The notes under the pieces are model-generated. The model saw only the letters and a list, made by a program, of their open reading frames with translations, had not been told where the DNA came from and searched no databases. The position numbers and the translations under genes were made by a program. Of a stretch of DNA of 64,000 bases, positions 24,054-32,489 are shown piece by piece. Every line of letters begins with the position of its first letter. The first letter of the stretch is position 1. Source of the DNA: Umezawaea tangerina (GTDB lineage Bacteria > Actinomycetota > Actinomycetes > Mycobacteriales > Pseudonocardiaceae); NCBI RefSeq assembly GCF_003002815.1, contig NZ_PVTF01000010.1:310001-374000 (forward strand). The letters run 5' to 3'.

Positions 24054-27032
24054 TCAGCCCTCCAGCGCTGTCAGCGCCTCCGCGCGGGACATCGCCGCGC
24101 CCCGCGCGAACGCCTCGGCGAACGCGGCCGTGCCCAGGGCGTCCGTCGCGGCGGCGGCGATCCGCGCCACGTCGGCGTCGCCGGTCGTGGTCGTGGTCGT
24201 GCCGCGCAACGCCACGGCCGTCCCGAGCAGCAGGGCGGCCCGCTCGGCCGACCCGCGCGGCAGTGCGGCGTCGGCCAGCCCTTCGGCGGCCGTCGCCAGC
24301 GTCGAGCCCAGCCCGGACGTCCGCGCGACGGCCAGCGCCTCCGGGTACCGGTGGGCGTCCCCGAGCCTGCCGAGCCCGACCAGCGCCCGCGTCCGGACGC
24401 CCTCGGTGCCGTAGTCGGGCCGTCCCGCCGTCAGCGCCAGGTCGAGCTGCCGCCGGGCCTCCGCCAGGTCACCGCGCAGCCGGGCGAGCTCACCGAGCCC
24501 GACCCGGATCGCGGCGGGCACGTCCGGGCGGCCCGCCTCGGCGCTCAGCTCGGCGGCCACCTCGTAGTCGGCGGCCGCCGCGTCGTGCTCGCCCTGCCGC
24601 ACCAGGCAGTCCGCCCGGCGGCAGAGCACGTCGACCCGCTCCTCCAGCGCGCCCAGCTCCCCGAACCCCGCCAACGCCTCCGCCCACAGCGCGTGCGCCC
24701 GCGCCCACTCGCCGCGCAGGCCCGCGACCTGGGCCAGCCAGTCGAACGCCTGGGAGGTGCCCCACCGCTCGCCCAGCCCGCGGAAGGCGTCCAGCACGGC
24801 CAGCAGCCGCCGTTCACCCTCGGCGGGCCGCCCGTCGAGCACCCGCACCAGCCCGACGCTCAGCCTGCCCAGCGCCGCGTTCCACGGGTCCGTGCCCAGC
24901 GGCGGCTCGTCGTCGGGCACCGGCCCCCACGGTCCGACGGTCATGCCCCACAGCGCCGTGCCGAACGGGTAGCGCGCCAGCCACCCGGCCTCCCGGACGA
25001 TCGCCTCGCCGCGGACCCAGTGCTCCGGCGCCGCCCGCGGCACGGCGTGCACGACGCAGGCGACGTACTCCTCCTCCAGCCCTTCCGGCACGTCGGTCAG
25101 CAGCGCCGCGGCCGCCTCACCGGCCTGGCTGCTCCGGCCGCTGAGCCACCAGTACGCGGACAGCGTCGCGACCAGCCGGTACGCCGTCTCCCGCTCCTCC
25201 CGCACGGCCCAGCGCAGCGCGGCCATCAGGTTCGCGTGCTCGGCCGACAGCACCGCCAGCCACTCCAGCTGGTCGGCTCCGCGCAGGTGCGGGTCGGCCC
25301 GCGCGGCCAGGTCGAGGTGGTAGCGGGCGTGCGCCCGGCGCAGCTGCGCCTCCTGCCCGGACTCGGCCAGCCGGTCCGCGCAGAACAGCCGGATCGTGTC
25401 GAGCATCCGGTAGCGCGCGCCGTCGGTCTCGACCAGCGACTTGTCGACCAGGTCCGCCAGCACGTCCTCGGTGCCCGCGCAGACCTGTTCGACCGCGGCG
25501 AGCGGCGCGCCCCCGGTGAACACGGCGAACCCGCCTGCCAGCTCGCGCTCCCGCGGACCGAGCAGGTCCCAGCTCCACCGCACGACCGCCGTCAACGTCC
25601 GGTGCCGGGCCGCGGCCGTGCGGTCCCCGCGCGACAGCAGCGGGAACGGTCCGTGCTCGACCAGCCGGTCGGCGACGTCCTCGGCGGTGAACTGGCGCAG
25701 CCGGGCCGCCGCCAGCTCGATGGCCAGCGGCAGCCCGTCGACCGCCGCGCAGATCCGGACCACCGCGGCCACGTGCTCCGGACCCACGGCGAACCCCGGC
25801 CGCACCGCCGCCGCCCGGTCGGCGAACAACCGCACCGCGGGGTAGGCCCGTGCGTGCTCCGCCGCCACGTCCGGCGGCGCGACGTCCAACGGCGCCAACG
25901 GGACCAGCACCTCACCGGTCAGCCCGAGCGGCTCGCGGCTGGTGGCCAGCACGGTGAGGTCGGGGCACTCGGCCAGCAGCGTGCGGACGAGCGCGGCGGC
26001 CGCGTCCACGACGTGCTCGCAGTTGTCCAGCACCACCTGGTCGCGGCCCAGTGCCGAGACCAGCCTGCGCACGGGCCCCTGCGCGGCGGACTCGCGCAGC
26101 CCGAGCGCGCCGAGCACCGCCCACGGCACCTGGTCGCCGTCGGTCAGCGGGGCCAGGTCCACGAACACCGCGTCCGGTCGCGCCGACTCGACGGCCAGCC
26201 GCGTCTTGCCGATCCCACCCGGCCCGGTGACCGTCACCAGGCGCGCGTCCCGCAGCCCCGCCAGCCGCGCCAGCTCCCGGCCCCGGCCGGTGAAGCTCGT
26301 CAGCTGCGCGGGCACCCCGCGCCGGGCGGGCCGCCGCGCCCGCAGCAGGTCCAGGTGCGCCTCGGCCAGCTCCTCCGACGGGTCCGCGCCGAGCTCCTCG
26401 GCCAGCACCCGCCGCGCCTCGGCGAACTCCGCCAGCGCCTCACCCCGCCGTCCGGCGGCCTCCAGCGCCCGCATCAACCGCACCCGCAACCGTTCCCGCA
26501 ACGGGTGCGCGCCCACCAGCTCCCGCAGCTCCGCGACCGAGCACCCGCCCGCCTCGGCCAGGTGCTCGAACGCGGTCAGCCGCAGCTCCTCCAACCGCGT
26601 GACCCGCGCCTCCGCGTGCGGCAGGTCGACCAGCGCCTGCCCCCGCCACAGCCCCAGCGCCTCCCGCAGCACCTCCACCGCGCCCTCGGACCGCCCGGCC
26701 TCCACCAGCCGACGCCCCTCGCCCACCAGCCGCTCGAACCGGTGCACGTCCACGTCGTCCGGCTCCACCGCCAGCCGGTACCCACCGCCCCCGAACTCCA
26801 CGACCCCACCCAGCACCCGCCGCAGCCGCGACACCTGCGCCTGCACCGCGTTGCCCGCGCCGACCGGCACGTCCTCCCCGTACTGCCCCGCCACCAACCG
26901 CTCCACCCCGACCACCCGGCCCGCGTCGAGCAGCAGCATCACCAACAACGCCCGCGGCCTCGGCCCGCCGACGTGGACCAGCTCCCCGTCGACGGACCGC
27001 ACCTCCAGTGGGCCGAGCACGCCGAATCGCAC
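24054..27032 (-). CDS. AfsR/SARP-family regulator with BTAD, NB-ARC and TPR domains
   Basis: 992 residues. The OmpR-type DNA-binding domain (VRFGVLGPLEVRSVDGELV ... NAVQAQVSRLRRVLGG) and BTAD (YRLAVEPDDVDVHRFERLV ... AHLDLLRARRP) fill residues 1-250. The NB-ARC ATPase shows Walker A GPGGIGKTRLAVES, Walker B QVVLDNCEHV and TSREPLGL. The C-terminal ~430 residues are TPR-like helices. Large SARPs activate secondary-metabolite genes. GTG 27032 was chosen because the SARP domain begins exactly there. The downstream FAD monooxygenase is the nearest likely target; the PKS operon is 15 kb away. Confidence 0.88.
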   Translation of the reverse strand: MRFGVLGPLEVRSVDGELVHVGGPRPRALLVMLLLDAGRVVGVERLVAGQYGEDVPVGAGNAVQAQVSRLRRVLGGVVEFGGGGYRLAVEPDDVDVHRFERLVGEGRRLVEAGRSEGAVEVLREALGLWRGQALVDLPHAEARVTRLEELRLTAFEHLAEAGGCSVAELRELVGAHPLRERLRVRLMRALEAAGRRGEALAEFAEARRVLAEELGADPSEELAEAHLDLLRARRPARRGVPAQLTSFTGRGRELARLAGLRDARLVTVTGPGGIGKTRLAVESARPDAVFVDLAPLTDGDQVPWAVLGALGLRESAAQGPVRRLVSALGRDQVVLDNCEHVVDAAAALVRTLLAECPDLTVLATSREPLGLTGEVLVPLAPLDVAPPDVAAEHARAYPAVRLFADRAAAVRPGFAVGPEHVAAVVRICAAVDGLPLAIELAAARLRQFTAEDVADRLVEHGPFPLLSRGDRTAAARHRTLTAVVRWSWDLLGPRERELAGGFAVFTGGAPLAAVEQVCAGTEDVLADLVDKSLVETDGARYRMLDTIRLFCADRLAESGQEAQLRRAHARYHLDLAARADPHLRGADQLEWLAVLSAEHANLMAALRWAVREERETAYRLVATLSAYWWLSGRSSQAGEAAAALLTDVPEGLEEEYVACVVHAVPRAAPEHWVRGEAIVREAGWLARYPFGTALWGMTVGPWGPVPDDEPPLGTDPWNAALGRLSVGLVRVLDGRPAEGERRLLAVLDAFRGLGERWGTSQAFDWLAQVAGLRGEWARAHALWAEALAGFGELGALEERVDVLCRRADCLVRQGEHDAAAADYEVAAELSAEAGRPDVPAAIRVGLGELARLRGDLAEARRQLDLALTAGRPDYGTEGVRTRALVGLGRLGDAHRYPEALAVARTSGLGSTLATAAEGLADAALPRGSAERAALLLGTAVALRGTTTTTTGDADVARIAAAATDALGTAAFAEAFARGAAMSRAEALTALEG

Positions 27033-27083
27033 GGGGTGATTGTCGCGCCGAGCAGTGGGGGCGGGTGCCACCGGGGACCGCGG

Positions 27084-28547
27084 CTAGCAGCCGTCCAGCG
27101 TGATCAGCACGGCACTGCCCGCCCGCACGTCGACCCCGAGCGACCCGCCGCGCGCCCGCACCCGCTCCGCCGGACCGGGGCTCAGGTGGCCCTGGCGGTC
27201 CACGGTGGCGCCCTGGACGGCGGTTGCCTCCGCACCCAGGCTGTCGCCGGTGAGGCGCAGGACGTCGGCGGAGCGGGTGCGGGGGCCGACGGCGATGTCG
27301 AGGTGCACGGGAGCGGCGGTGGTGTCGTCCTTCTGGACCACGGCGATCCTGGTGCGGCCGTCGTCGCCCCGGACGGCGTAGGCGGTGGTGTTGCGGTCGG
27401 TCGACAGGGTCACCGGCAGGAACCGGCCCGCGCCCATGCGGCGGGCCATCCACAGGCCGTAGTAGATGGGCATGGCCTTGTACACCTGGGCCTGCTCGTC
27501 GGCGGCGGTGGCGGCGCAGATGGGGGTGTAGCGCTGGAACTTGCCGTTCCAGATCGGCGCGTCGCACACCCCGAGTCCACCGTGGACGTTGATCCCGTCC
27601 ACCCCTGCCCGCGCCATCTGCATGCTGTAGTCCAGTCCCCACAACGCGGAGGCGAACCGGTTGCTCACGCCGTCGACCCCGCCGCCGTAGGCGGAGTTGG
27701 CCTCGTCGACCCGGAACGGCAGCCCATTCGCCTTGGCGGCGGCCAGGTTCGCCGAGACGGACCTGAGCTGGGCGGTGACCGTGGCCGGTGACAGCAGCGT
27801 GGCGATCGTGGCGTCCGGACCCGCGCTGTACTGGTGCACGGTGAGCATGGCCAGGCGGTCCCGCTCGTCGGCGGCCAACGACGCCGCCCACGACGAGGAC
27901 GTCCCGGCGGTGTCCGGCCCGGCGACGCGCTTGCCGCCCACCGCGGCGGCGCACGTCCCCCAGTCCGCCCGGTAGTCCGGGTAGGCGTACCCCGCGGGCC
28001 GGAACCCCTTGCCCACCCACTGGTCCGGCTCGTTGCCGCACTCGGCGGCGACCAGCCTGGGGCCCAGGATGGACGACATGGCCCTGGCCTGGTCGACGCC
28101 GAGCCCGGCGTCCCAGCGGCCGAGGTTGATGCCCACCAGGGCAGTCCACCCGGTGACCGACAGGAACCTGTTGAGCCGCTTGACGTCCGAGGGCGTGACG
28201 ACGTCGTTCACCCAGGACGGCAACGGGTTCGGCGGCTGCTGCCCCTCCGGCACCCACAGCGTGTCCCGGTCGAGGGTGTTGCCGGAGACGCGGACGTTGC
28301 CGCGCCCCAACGTCCTGAACAACGCGGCCGCGTTGCCCTTGGCGGCGTCGAGGTTCCCGATGCCCAGCTCGCGCATCTCGAACGACAGCCCCACGAAGTC
28401 GGACGCGATGCGCCCCGCCGGGTGGTCGAAGTCGATCGCGATCGTCGCCGTGGACACCGGATCCGCCACCGCGACCCCGGTCGTCCCACCCGTGCAGGCC
28501 ACCACGGCGACCGCGCACACGGCCGTCCGCCACCTGGTTGTGCTCAT
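27084..28547 (-). CDS. Secreted GH79-family glycosidase (beta-glucuronidase / heparanase-like)
   Basis: 487 residues with a signal peptide or lipoprotein-like leader (WRTAVCAVAVVACTGGTTG). A TIM barrel carries the GH79 acid/base in AAECGNEPDQW and the nucleophile in FRVDEANSAYGGG. A C-terminal beta domain (IAVVQKDDTTAAPVHLDIAVG) follows. It probably removes glucuronic-acid-type residues from extracellular polysaccharide. ATG 28547 has GAGGAGATC at ideal distance; the longer frame upstream was rejected. It is divergent from the MBL hydrolase gene. Confidence 0.85.
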   Translation of the reverse strand: MSTTRWRTAVCAVAVVACTGGTTGVAVADPVSTATIAIDFDHPAGRIASDFVGLSFEMRELGIGNLDAAKGNAAALFRTLGRGNVRVSGNTLDRDTLWVPEGQQPPNPLPSWVNDVVTPSDVKRLNRFLSVTGWTALVGINLGRWDAGLGVDQARAMSSILGPRLVAAECGNEPDQWVGKGFRPAGYAYPDYRADWGTCAAAVGGKRVAGPDTAGTSSSWAASLAADERDRLAMLTVHQYSAGPDATIATLLSPATVTAQLRSVSANLAAAKANGLPFRVDEANSAYGGGVDGVSNRFASALWGLDYSMQMARAGVDGINVHGGLGVCDAPIWNGKFQRYTPICAATAADEQAQVYKAMPIYYGLWMARRMGAGRFLPVTLSTDRNTTAYAVRGDDGRTRIAVVQKDDTTAAPVHLDIAVGPRTRSADVLRLTGDSLGAEATAVQGATVDRQGHLSPGPAERVRARGGSLGVDVRAGSAVLITLDGC

Positions 28548-28696
28548 GCCGATCTCCTCGAACGCGGAACAGGACCGGCGGCGGCACCCTTGCGAGCGAG
28601 TTGCAACGATCAAGCGGTGCCACGGTACGTCGGCACCGACGGCACGGGCAAGATCAGGACGAGATACCGGTCGTCGACATCCCCGGAGGACGAACG

Positions 28697-29428
28697 ATGG
28701 ACGTGGTGCACCGGCTGGGCGACGGGCTGGTCAACTTCTACCTGGTGGACACCGGCGAGGGGGTCGTGCTGGTGGACTCCGGTCTGCCGGGGCACTGGCG
28801 AGGACTCCTCGCCGACCTCGACCGGCTCGGGTTCGCCCCGACCGACGTGACGGACGTGCTGGTCACGCACGCCCACCCCGACCACATCGGGCTGGCCGAG
28901 CGGCTGCGGGTCGAGGCGGGCGCGCGGATCCACCTGCACGAGCGCGAGGCGGGGCTGGCCGCCGCGCCGCTGAGGCCCGCCGCCGACTCCCGCCCGGAGA
29001 AGTCCGTTCTGGGCTACGCCCTGCGGCGGCCGTCGGGCCTGCGCACCCCGGTGCACCTGCTCCGGCTGGGTGGGCTGCGCACGAAGCCGGTGGCGGACCC
29101 GGTCGTCTTCACCGACGGCCTGCTCGCCGACGTGCCGGGCCGTCCGCTGGCCGTGCACACCCCCGGCCACACCCACGGGAGCACGGTGTTCGTCTTCCAG
29201 GACCACGCGTTCACCGGTGACGCGCTGGTCACCAGCGACCCCATGGTCGGCAGCGTCGGACCCTCGCTGCTGTGCCGGGCGTTCACCAACGACGGCCGCG
29301 CGGCCCTGGAGTCGTTGCGGGCACTGGAGGCGCACGACGTCCCCCACGTGCACCCCGGTCACGGCGACCAGTGGCACGAGGGCCTGCCCGCGGCCGTCCG
29401 GGCGGCGGTGGCCGCGGGCGTGCGGTGA
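28697..29428 (+). CDS. MBL-fold metallo-hydrolase
   Basis: 243 residues. The metallo-beta-lactamase motif THAHPDHIG (HxHxDH), then HTPGHTHGSTVF, FTGDALV and a C-terminal VHPGHGD give a complete dinuclear metal site. It resembles glyoxalase II/hydroxyacyl-hydrolase-like enzymes rather than beta-lactamases. ATG 28697 follows CCGGAGGACGA. The substrate is unknown. It lies 34 bp before the GlxA-type regulator and may be co-transcribed with it. Confidence 0.85.
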   Translation: MDVVHRLGDGLVNFYLVDTGEGVVLVDSGLPGHWRGLLADLDRLGFAPTDVTDVLVTHAHPDHIGLAERLRVEAGARIHLHEREAGLAAAPLRPAADSRPEKSVLGYALRRPSGLRTPVHLLRLGGLRTKPVADPVVFTDGLLADVPGRPLAVHTPGHTHGSTVFVFQDHAFTGDALVTSDPMVGSVGPSLLCRAFTNDGRAALESLRALEAHDVPHVHPGHGDQWHEGLPAAVRAAVAAGVR

Positions 29429-29462
29429 TGGCGGGATCCGAGGGTCGCAGGTCGTTGCCGCC

Positions 29463-30479
29463 ATGACCGGGCCCCCGCAGAGTGGGGGAGTGCGCGAGAT
29501 CCTGGTCATCGGCTACGACGACGTGTCGTTGCTGGACGTGGCGGGACCGGTCGAGGTGTTCGACGGCGCCCGCCGCGCCGGGGCCGACTACCTGGTGCGG
29601 CTGGCCTCGGTCGGCGGCGGTCCGATGCGGGCCACCGCGGGGCTGCGCCTGCTCACCGAGGACCTGGCCGGGGTCACCGGGCCGGTCGACACGCTCGTGG
29701 TCGTCGGCGGGTTCGGGTCGGACTCGGTCGACGGCGAGCTGGTCACCCACCTCCGGCGGCTGGCGGGCACGGCCCGCCGGGTCGCCGGGGTGTGCACCGG
29801 GGCGGTGGTGCTGGCCGAGGCCGGCCTGCTGGCGGGCGGACGGGCGACCACGCACTGGGCGTACTGCCGACGGCTGGCGCTGCTGCACCCGGACGTCGAG
29901 GTCGTGCCGGACGCGATCTTCGTGCGGCACGGGCGGATCACCACGTCGGCGGGGGTGACGGCGGGGATCGACCTGTCGCTGGCGCTCGTCGCCGACGACC
30001 ACGGCCAGGACATGGCGCGGCGGATCGCGCGCTGGCTGGTGGTGTTCCTGCAACGGCCCGGCGGCCAGTCGCAGTTCAGCCTGCGGGCCCAGGTGCCCGC
30101 GGTCAGGTCGGAGGGCCTGCGCGCGGTGCTCGACGCCATCGCGGCCGACCCGGCCTCGCCGTGGACGATCGCCGACCTGGCCGACCGCGCCTCGATGAGC
30201 ACCCGCCACCTGGCACGGGTGTTCCCGCGCGAGGTCGGCGTGCCGCCCGCCCAGTACGTCGAGCGGGCGCGGGTCGAGTTCGCCGCCTCGCTGCTGGACT
30301 CCGGCGACGAGGCGCTGGCCGTCGTGGCCCGCCGCAGCGGGTTCGGGTCGACCGAGACGCTGCGGCGCGCGTTCCAGCGGGTCCTCGGCGTCACACCGGG
30401 CGGATACCGCGCGCGCTTCCGCACCACCTACGAAGGGGAGAACCGATGGACATCGCTTTCGTCCTGTACCCGGACATGA
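29463..30479 (+). CDS. GlxA-family transcriptional regulator (DJ-1/PfpI + AraC HTH)
   Basis: 338 residues. The N-terminal DJ-1/PfpI-like domain has the nucleophile-elbow region RRVAGVCTGAVVLAEAGLL and ATTHWAYC. The C-terminal AraC DNA-binding domain has two HTHs (WTIADLADRASMSTRHLARV; AVVARRSGFGSTETLRRAFQ). It is followed within the same strand by a DJ-1/PfpI gene whose start lies inside its 3' end (34-bp overlap), so the pair is translationally linked. ATG 29463 is used; GTG 29490 (VREILVIGYDD) is the alternative. A paralogue sits at 51139-52080. Confidence 0.87.
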   Translation: MTGPPQSGGVREILVIGYDDVSLLDVAGPVEVFDGARRAGADYLVRLASVGGGPMRATAGLRLLTEDLAGVTGPVDTLVVVGGFGSDSVDGELVTHLRRLAGTARRVAGVCTGAVVLAEAGLLAGGRATTHWAYCRRLALLHPDVEVVPDAIFVRHGRITTSAGVTAGIDLSLALVADDHGQDMARRIARWLVVFLQRPGGQSQFSLRAQVPAVRSEGLRAVLDAIAADPASPWTIADLADRASMSTRHLARVFPREVGVPPAQYVERARVEFAASLLDSGDEALAVVARRSGFGSTETLRRAFQRVLGVTPGGYRARFRTTYEGENRWTSLSSCTRT

Positions 30480-31102
30480 CCGCGCTCGACGTGGTCGGAC
30501 CCTACGACGTGCTCGGCCACGGGCCGGGCGTGACCCCGCACTTCGTCGCGGCCGCGCTCGACCCGGTCCGCTGCGACGCCGGGATGCTGCTCGCGCCCAC
30601 CACCACGTTCGCCGAGCTCGACCGCGCCGACGTGATCGTCGTGCCGGGCGGCAAGCCCTTCGACGTGCTGGCCGAGGGCACGGTCGCCGAGTGGCTGCGG
30701 AAGGTCCACCCGACCGCGACCTGGACGACGTCGGTGTGCACCGGGTCGACGCTGCTCGCCGCGGCGGGTCTGCTGGCGGGACGGCGCGCCACCACGCACT
30801 GGGCGGTGCGCGACCTGCTGGCCTCGCTGGGGGCCGAGGTGAGCGCGGACCGGGTCGTGCGCGAGGGGTCGGTGATCACCGCCGCGGGGGTGTCCGCGGG
30901 CATCGACATGGCGTTGACGCTGGCCGGGATCATGTGGGGCGACGACGTGGCCCAGGGGCTCCAGCTGGCCATCGAGTACGACCCGCGGCCGCCCTACGAC
31001 AGCGGCTCGCTGGAGAAGGCGCCCGCGGAGGTGGTCGCGGCCGTTCAGGCCATGATGCTCAGTGACTTCAGTGCAGACCAAAACAAACCCGCGGAGGTCT
31101 GA
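30446..31102 (+). CDS. DJ-1/PfpI family protein
   Basis: 218 residues: a single DJ-1/PfpI domain. The nucleophile elbow is TTSVCTGSTLLAAAGLLAG with Cys in CTG, then RATTHWAVRDLL. Relatives include isonitrile-hydratase-like proteins, which carry this CTGS pattern. ATG 30446 has GAAGGGGAG 5 bp upstream, within the 3' end of the GlxA gene. Function is not assigned; co-expression with a GlxA-type regulator is common. Confidence 0.83.
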   Translation: MDIAFVLYPDMTALDVVGPYDVLGHGPGVTPHFVAAALDPVRCDAGMLLAPTTTFAELDRADVIVVPGGKPFDVLAEGTVAEWLRKVHPTATWTTSVCTGSTLLAAAGLLAGRRATTHWAVRDLLASLGAEVSADRVVREGSVITAAGVSAGIDMALTLAGIMWGDDVAQGLQLAIEYDPRPPYDSGSLEKAPAEVVAAVQAMMLSDFSADQNKPAEV

Positions 31103-31268
31103 CGACGGCACGACCCGGCGGCGGGCTCCCCGCCTGCCGCCGCACGGGCGATCGGGTTCACTGGGTGGCGCTGGTGCGGTGAACCGAGCGAGCGGCTGGG
31201 CCCGGAAATGCCCGCCGAGGATCGTGGCCACCGCGCCAGGTCTGCGCGTACCGACGGGAAGGGCCGTG

Positions 31269-31697
31269 ATGAGCACTGACGCCAGTTCACTGACCGCCGA
31301 GGACCTGGAGTTCCTCCGTCGTCCGCTGCACGGGCTCCTGTCCGTGGCCGCGGGTCCGGTCCCGGCGCAGCCCCGACCGGTCTGGTTCAAGGCCACCGCC
31401 GAGGGCACCGTCCAGCTGTTCACCGGCCCGGACACGGTCAAGGTGCGCCGCCTGCGCCGTGACCCCCGCGCCTCGATCGTCGTCGCGGCGCCCGTGGGGG
31501 AGCGCGAGCGCTGGGTGTCGGTCGCGGGCCGCGTCACGGTCGAACCCGACGGGGCGCACGACCTCGCCTCCCGGCTGGCCGCCCGCTACTGGGACCTCGA
31601 CGACCCGACCCGCGCCGCCGACCTCGCCGGGATCCTGGCCGAGGAGCAGGTCCGCCTGGTCCTGCACCCGGAGACCGTGAGCCGCTACGCGTACTGA
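31269..31697 (+). CDS. Pyridoxamine-phosphate-oxidase-like (split-barrel) flavoprotein
   Basis: 142 residues, a typical small PNPOx-like or F420/FMN split-barrel protein. Recognisable pieces: LTAEDLEFLRRPLHGLLSV, VWFKATAEGTVQLFT, KVRRLRRDPRASIVVAAP and VSVAGRVTVEPDG. Cofactor (F420, FMN or heme) cannot be decided. ATG 31269 is preceded by GGGAAGGG at good spacing. It is monocistronic, convergent with a TetR gene 6 bp away. Confidence 0.78.
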   Translation: MSTDASSLTAEDLEFLRRPLHGLLSVAAGPVPAQPRPVWFKATAEGTVQLFTGPDTVKVRRLRRDPRASIVVAAPVGERERWVSVAGRVTVEPDGAHDLASRLAARYWDLDDPTRAADLAGILAEEQVRLVLHPETVSRYAY

Positions 31698-31703
31698 CCC
31701 CGG

Positions 31704-32408
31704 TCAGCCCGCCAGCCGGGCCGCAAGGCCGTCGAGCACGCAGTCCAGGCCGAACGCGAAGCCGGCGTCCGGGTCGACGTCCTCGCCCTCGTGGACGCGG
31801 CGGGCGAGCAGCGGGTGCTCGCCCGCCGCGAGGACCCGGGTGATGTAGGGGCCGACGCTGTGCTGCCACTGCCGCTCGGTCAGGCCGGTGCGCTGCTCGG
31901 CGAGCCGGTCGGCCAACTGGGCGGCCACCGAGCCCAGCACGTAGGACTGCACGGTGCCGAGCGCCTGCGAGGCCAGGGTGATGTCGGGTGTGAGCGCGAC
32001 GGCGGCGCGCAGCGCGGCTTCGGACCGCCGCAGGGAGTTGGGGCCGAGCGAGGGCCTGCCCGTCATCTCGCCCGCCAGCCACGGGTGCCGCAGCAGGGTC
32101 GCGCGCAGCGCGTGCGCGACCGCGGCCAAGCCCGCGCGCCAGTCCGGCGCCGACTCGGGGAGCGGGTTCTCGCCCTGCACCGCGTCGACCATCAGGTCCA
32201 CCAGCTCGTCGCGGTTGGTGATGTAGCGGTAGAGGGAGGCCGTGCCGGAACCGAGGTCGCCCGCGACCCGCCGCATCGACACCGCGGCCAGTCCCTCGGC
32301 GTCGGCGACGGCCAGTGCGGCGGCCACGAACTGCTCCACTCCCGGCGCGCGCCGTCGCGGTTCGGGGCGCGGCCTGGTCCACACCGACGCGGGGTCGGGT
32401 TCGGTCAT
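31704..32408 (-). CDS. TetR-family repressor with TetR_C-type ligand domain
   Basis: 234 residues. N-terminal HTH (LAAVSMRRVAGDLGSGTASLYRYITNRDELVDLMVDAVQ, shown in parts) and a C-terminal domain resembling the tetracycline-repressor type (WRAGLAAVAHALRATLLRHPWL). GAGAGGA serves as RBS. It is divergent from an aromatic FAD monooxygenase gene with 56 bp between starts, the classic arrangement for a repressor controlling a detoxifying oxygenase. Confidence 0.85.
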   Translation of the reverse strand: MTEPDPASVWTRPRPEPRRRAPGVEQFVAAALAVADAEGLAAVSMRRVAGDLGSGTASLYRYITNRDELVDLMVDAVQGENPLPESAPDWRAGLAAVAHALRATLLRHPWLAGEMTGRPSLGPNSLRRSEAALRAAVALTPDITLASQALGTVQSYVLGSVAAQLADRLAEQRTGLTERQWQHSVGPYITRVLAAGEHPLLARRVHEGEDVDPDAGFAFGLDCVLDGLAARLAG

Positions 32409-32444
32409 CGGGGTCGTTCCTCTCCTCGTTGACCGGGATCCTAC

Positions 32445-32489
32445 CTTCTGGCTACGGTGTATCCATGACGGACACGACGTATCCAGAAG
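32445..32489. promoter_or_regulatory. Divergent promoter with candidate TetR operator
   Basis: CTTCTGG (32445-32451) and CCAGAAG (32483-32489) are inverted. Between them GTATCC occurs twice in direct orientation (32459 and 32479). The -10-like TACGGT (32453-32458) lies 6 bp before ATG 32465. The operator assignment is inferred from position. Confidence 0.35.

Noticed and set aside
24351-27791. 1146-codon plus-strand frame opposite the SARP gene
   Set aside because: Low-complexity Arg/Pro/Gln composition and no domain; antisense shadow of a gene with clear BTAD and NB-ARC motifs.
28538-28696. Longer N-terminus for the MBL hydrolase
   Set aside because: The frame upstream of ATG 28697 crosses the start and RBS of the divergent GH79 gene, while ATG 28697 has its own GGAGGA.
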